A DNA stretch of 64,000 bases from Capra hircus. Lineage: Eukaryota > Chordata > Mammalia > Artiodactyla > Bovidae. This document shows, one piece after another, positions 62,856 to 64,000 of this stretch. The stretch is from NCBI RefSeq assembly GCF_001704415.2, contig NC_030816.1:78757713-78821712 (forward strand), given 5' to 3'. Each line of letters starts with the position of its first letter. The first letter of the stretch is position 1. The notes under the pieces were generated by a model. The model was not told where the DNA came from, did not search any database, and saw only the letters and a program-made list of their open reading frames with translations. Made by a program: the position numbers and the translations under genes.

Positions 62856-63222
62856 GGTTCGGTTCAGTTCAGTTCAGTCGCTCAGTCGTGTCCGACTCTT
62901 TGCGACCCCATAAATCGCAGCACGCCAGGCCTCCCTGTCCATCATCACCATCTCCCGGAGTTCACTCAGACTCACGTCTATCGAGTCGGTGATGCCATCC
63001 AGCCATCTCATCCTCTGTCGTCCCCTTTTCCTCCTGCCCCCAATCCCTCCCAGCTTCAGAGTCTTTTCCAATGAGTTAGCTCTTTGCATGAGGTGGCCAA
63101 AGTACTGGAGTTTCAGCCTTAGCATCATTCCTTCCAAAGAACACCCAGGGCTGATCTTTAGAATGGACTGGTTGGAGAGTCCCTTGCAATCCAAGGGACT
63201 CTCAAGAGTCTTCTCCAACACC
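62856..63222 (-). repeat. BovB LINE 3' fragment
   Basis: ttcggttcagttcagttcagtcgctcagtcg start to ctctcaagagtcttctccaacacca. 5'-truncated. Confidence 0.92.
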
Positions 63223-63223
63223 A

Positions 63224-63734
63224 CAAGTAGAAATAATGAAAAGGAAGTATAGTATAGAAATATTTAAATCTTAGTTTTCCAAGTTAAATAGAAATGTCTT
63301 CATTTTTCCTAACCCATTCATTACTCTTATTTAAGCAATAAATAACATTTCCTGAAAAACAACTCTCCATTTAATCTGTGTATATGTTTTGTGTAAAACC
63401 CAACTTACTCACCAGCCCTCAACTGTTTTTATTATGCTTGGTTAAAAAAGAAAGAATATGAGCAAGATTAGAGAAATTGTATTTCCCTGTCATTGGAATA
63501 AAATTTGGTTTGCAAATTCATCACTGAAAAGTACCATTTTGAATTTTTTCCTGCTTCATTTCCTGCATTGGAAATTTATGGAAATGAAGTTTCAAGGAAA
63601 TTGTGTCAGCCTACAAGAATTAAAAGTATTCATATTGGTTTTTTTAAAGTCGTACTTTTCTCCGAAGTTGTGTACAGTATTTCCATCATAATTGCATGTG
63701 TGTGCCTGTTACATAACAAAGCATATTAAGGCTG
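63224..63734. other. Unassigned AT-rich stretch
   Basis: No exon or repeat recognised. Confidence 0.4.
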
Positions 63735-63857
63735 CCTTTAAGGAAATGGCAACCCACTCCAGTGTTCTTGCCTGGAGAATCCCAGAGACAGGGGAGCCTG
63801 GTGGGCTGCCATCTCTGGGGTCGCACAGAGTCGGACACGACTGCAGCGACTTAGCAG
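63735..63857 (+). repeat. Bov-A2 monomer
   Basis: ctttaaggaaatggcaacccactccagtgttcttgcc to cgactgcagcgacttagcagc, the second monomer in sense orientation. Confidence 0.88.
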
Positions 63858-63868
63858 CTAAGGTCAAG

Positions 63869-64000
63869 TACAATTGACCCTTGAACAACATGGAGCTTAG
63901 GGATGCCTACCCTCCCCATGTGTAACTTTCAGTTGCTTCTAGTTGGCCGAGGCTCCGTATCTAAGATTCAGTCAACCTTAGATTGTGCAGTTCTATAGTA
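63869..64000. mobile_element. DNA transposon, left part, cut by the window edge
   Basis: acaattgacccttgaacaacatgg is the same terminal motif as the element at 53100. The body continues past the window edge. Confidence 0.65.

Noticed and set aside
12190..63222. CRISPR-like array from the many repeated segments
   Set aside because: The repeats are dispersed SINE/LINE copies of both orientations and variable spacing in a mammalian genome.
35151..64000. TIAM2 5' exons
   Set aside because: Human gene order makes them possible, but non-coding leader exons cannot be recognised from sequence alone and no TIAM2 coding sequence is visible.

Overview
The window is mammalian nuclear DNA from a ruminant (cattle, sheep, goat or a close relative). 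The evidence is more than 30 copies of ruminant-specific repeats: tRNA-headed Bov-tA SINEs, Bov-A2 dimers and 3' fragments of the RTE-type LINE BovB. Older mammalian repeats (MIR, L2, L1, MER-type DNA elements, CR1/L3) lie between them. There are no bacterial-style genes, CRISPR arrays, phage or operons. The exact species cannot be fixed from this sequence alone.

Positions 1-35150 hold the 3' four fifths of one plus-strand protein gene, SCAF8 (SR-related CTD-associated factor 8, also called RBM16). Fifteen coding exons (223-353, 3193-3369, 4944-5023, 6650-6767, 13623-13754, 14016-14128, 15531-15724, 17813-17913, 20642-20755, 22407-22563, 24424-24557, 26352-26496, 28460-28528, 31609-31827, 33040-34484) were joined by hand. 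All have AG/GT borders and matching phases, and they give one uninterrupted frame of about 1108 residues ending at TAA 34482-34484. The N-terminal exons, which encode the CTD-interacting domain, lie upstream of the window. In order the exons encode a Gln-rich linker, an acidic stretch, an Arg/Ser domain, one RRM, a Pro-rich region and a long C-terminal tail with two sets of short tandem peptide repeats. A canonical AATAAA at 35125-35130 gives a 3' UTR of about 0.66 kb.

From about 35150 to 64000 no protein-coding exon could be supported. In human the next gene on the same strand is TIAM2, so this stretch may carry TIAM2 5' leader introns, but nothing in the sequence proves it. The stretch splits in two. 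Positions 32973-41394 are almost free of young ruminant repeats. Positions 41395-64000 are crowded with Bov-tA, Bov-A2 and BovB copies, including a 1.07 kb BovB insertion with a perfect 13-bp target-site duplication that still encodes part of a reverse transcriptase.

No wholly new biological system was found. The best lead is a 51-base exon-like segment at 7048-7098 inside the large intron between window exons 4 and 5. It has a strong polypyrimidine tract and acceptor, a good donor, phase 0 on both sides, and encodes 17 open residues with an acidic end. It would be a cassette exon that lengthens SCAF8 without shifting the frame. Secondary leads are a weak donor after the RS-domain exon with a better PTC-generating donor 95 bases downstream, several perfect hairpins in introns and in the 3' flank, and a repeat-poor 3' flank with several AATAAA signals.
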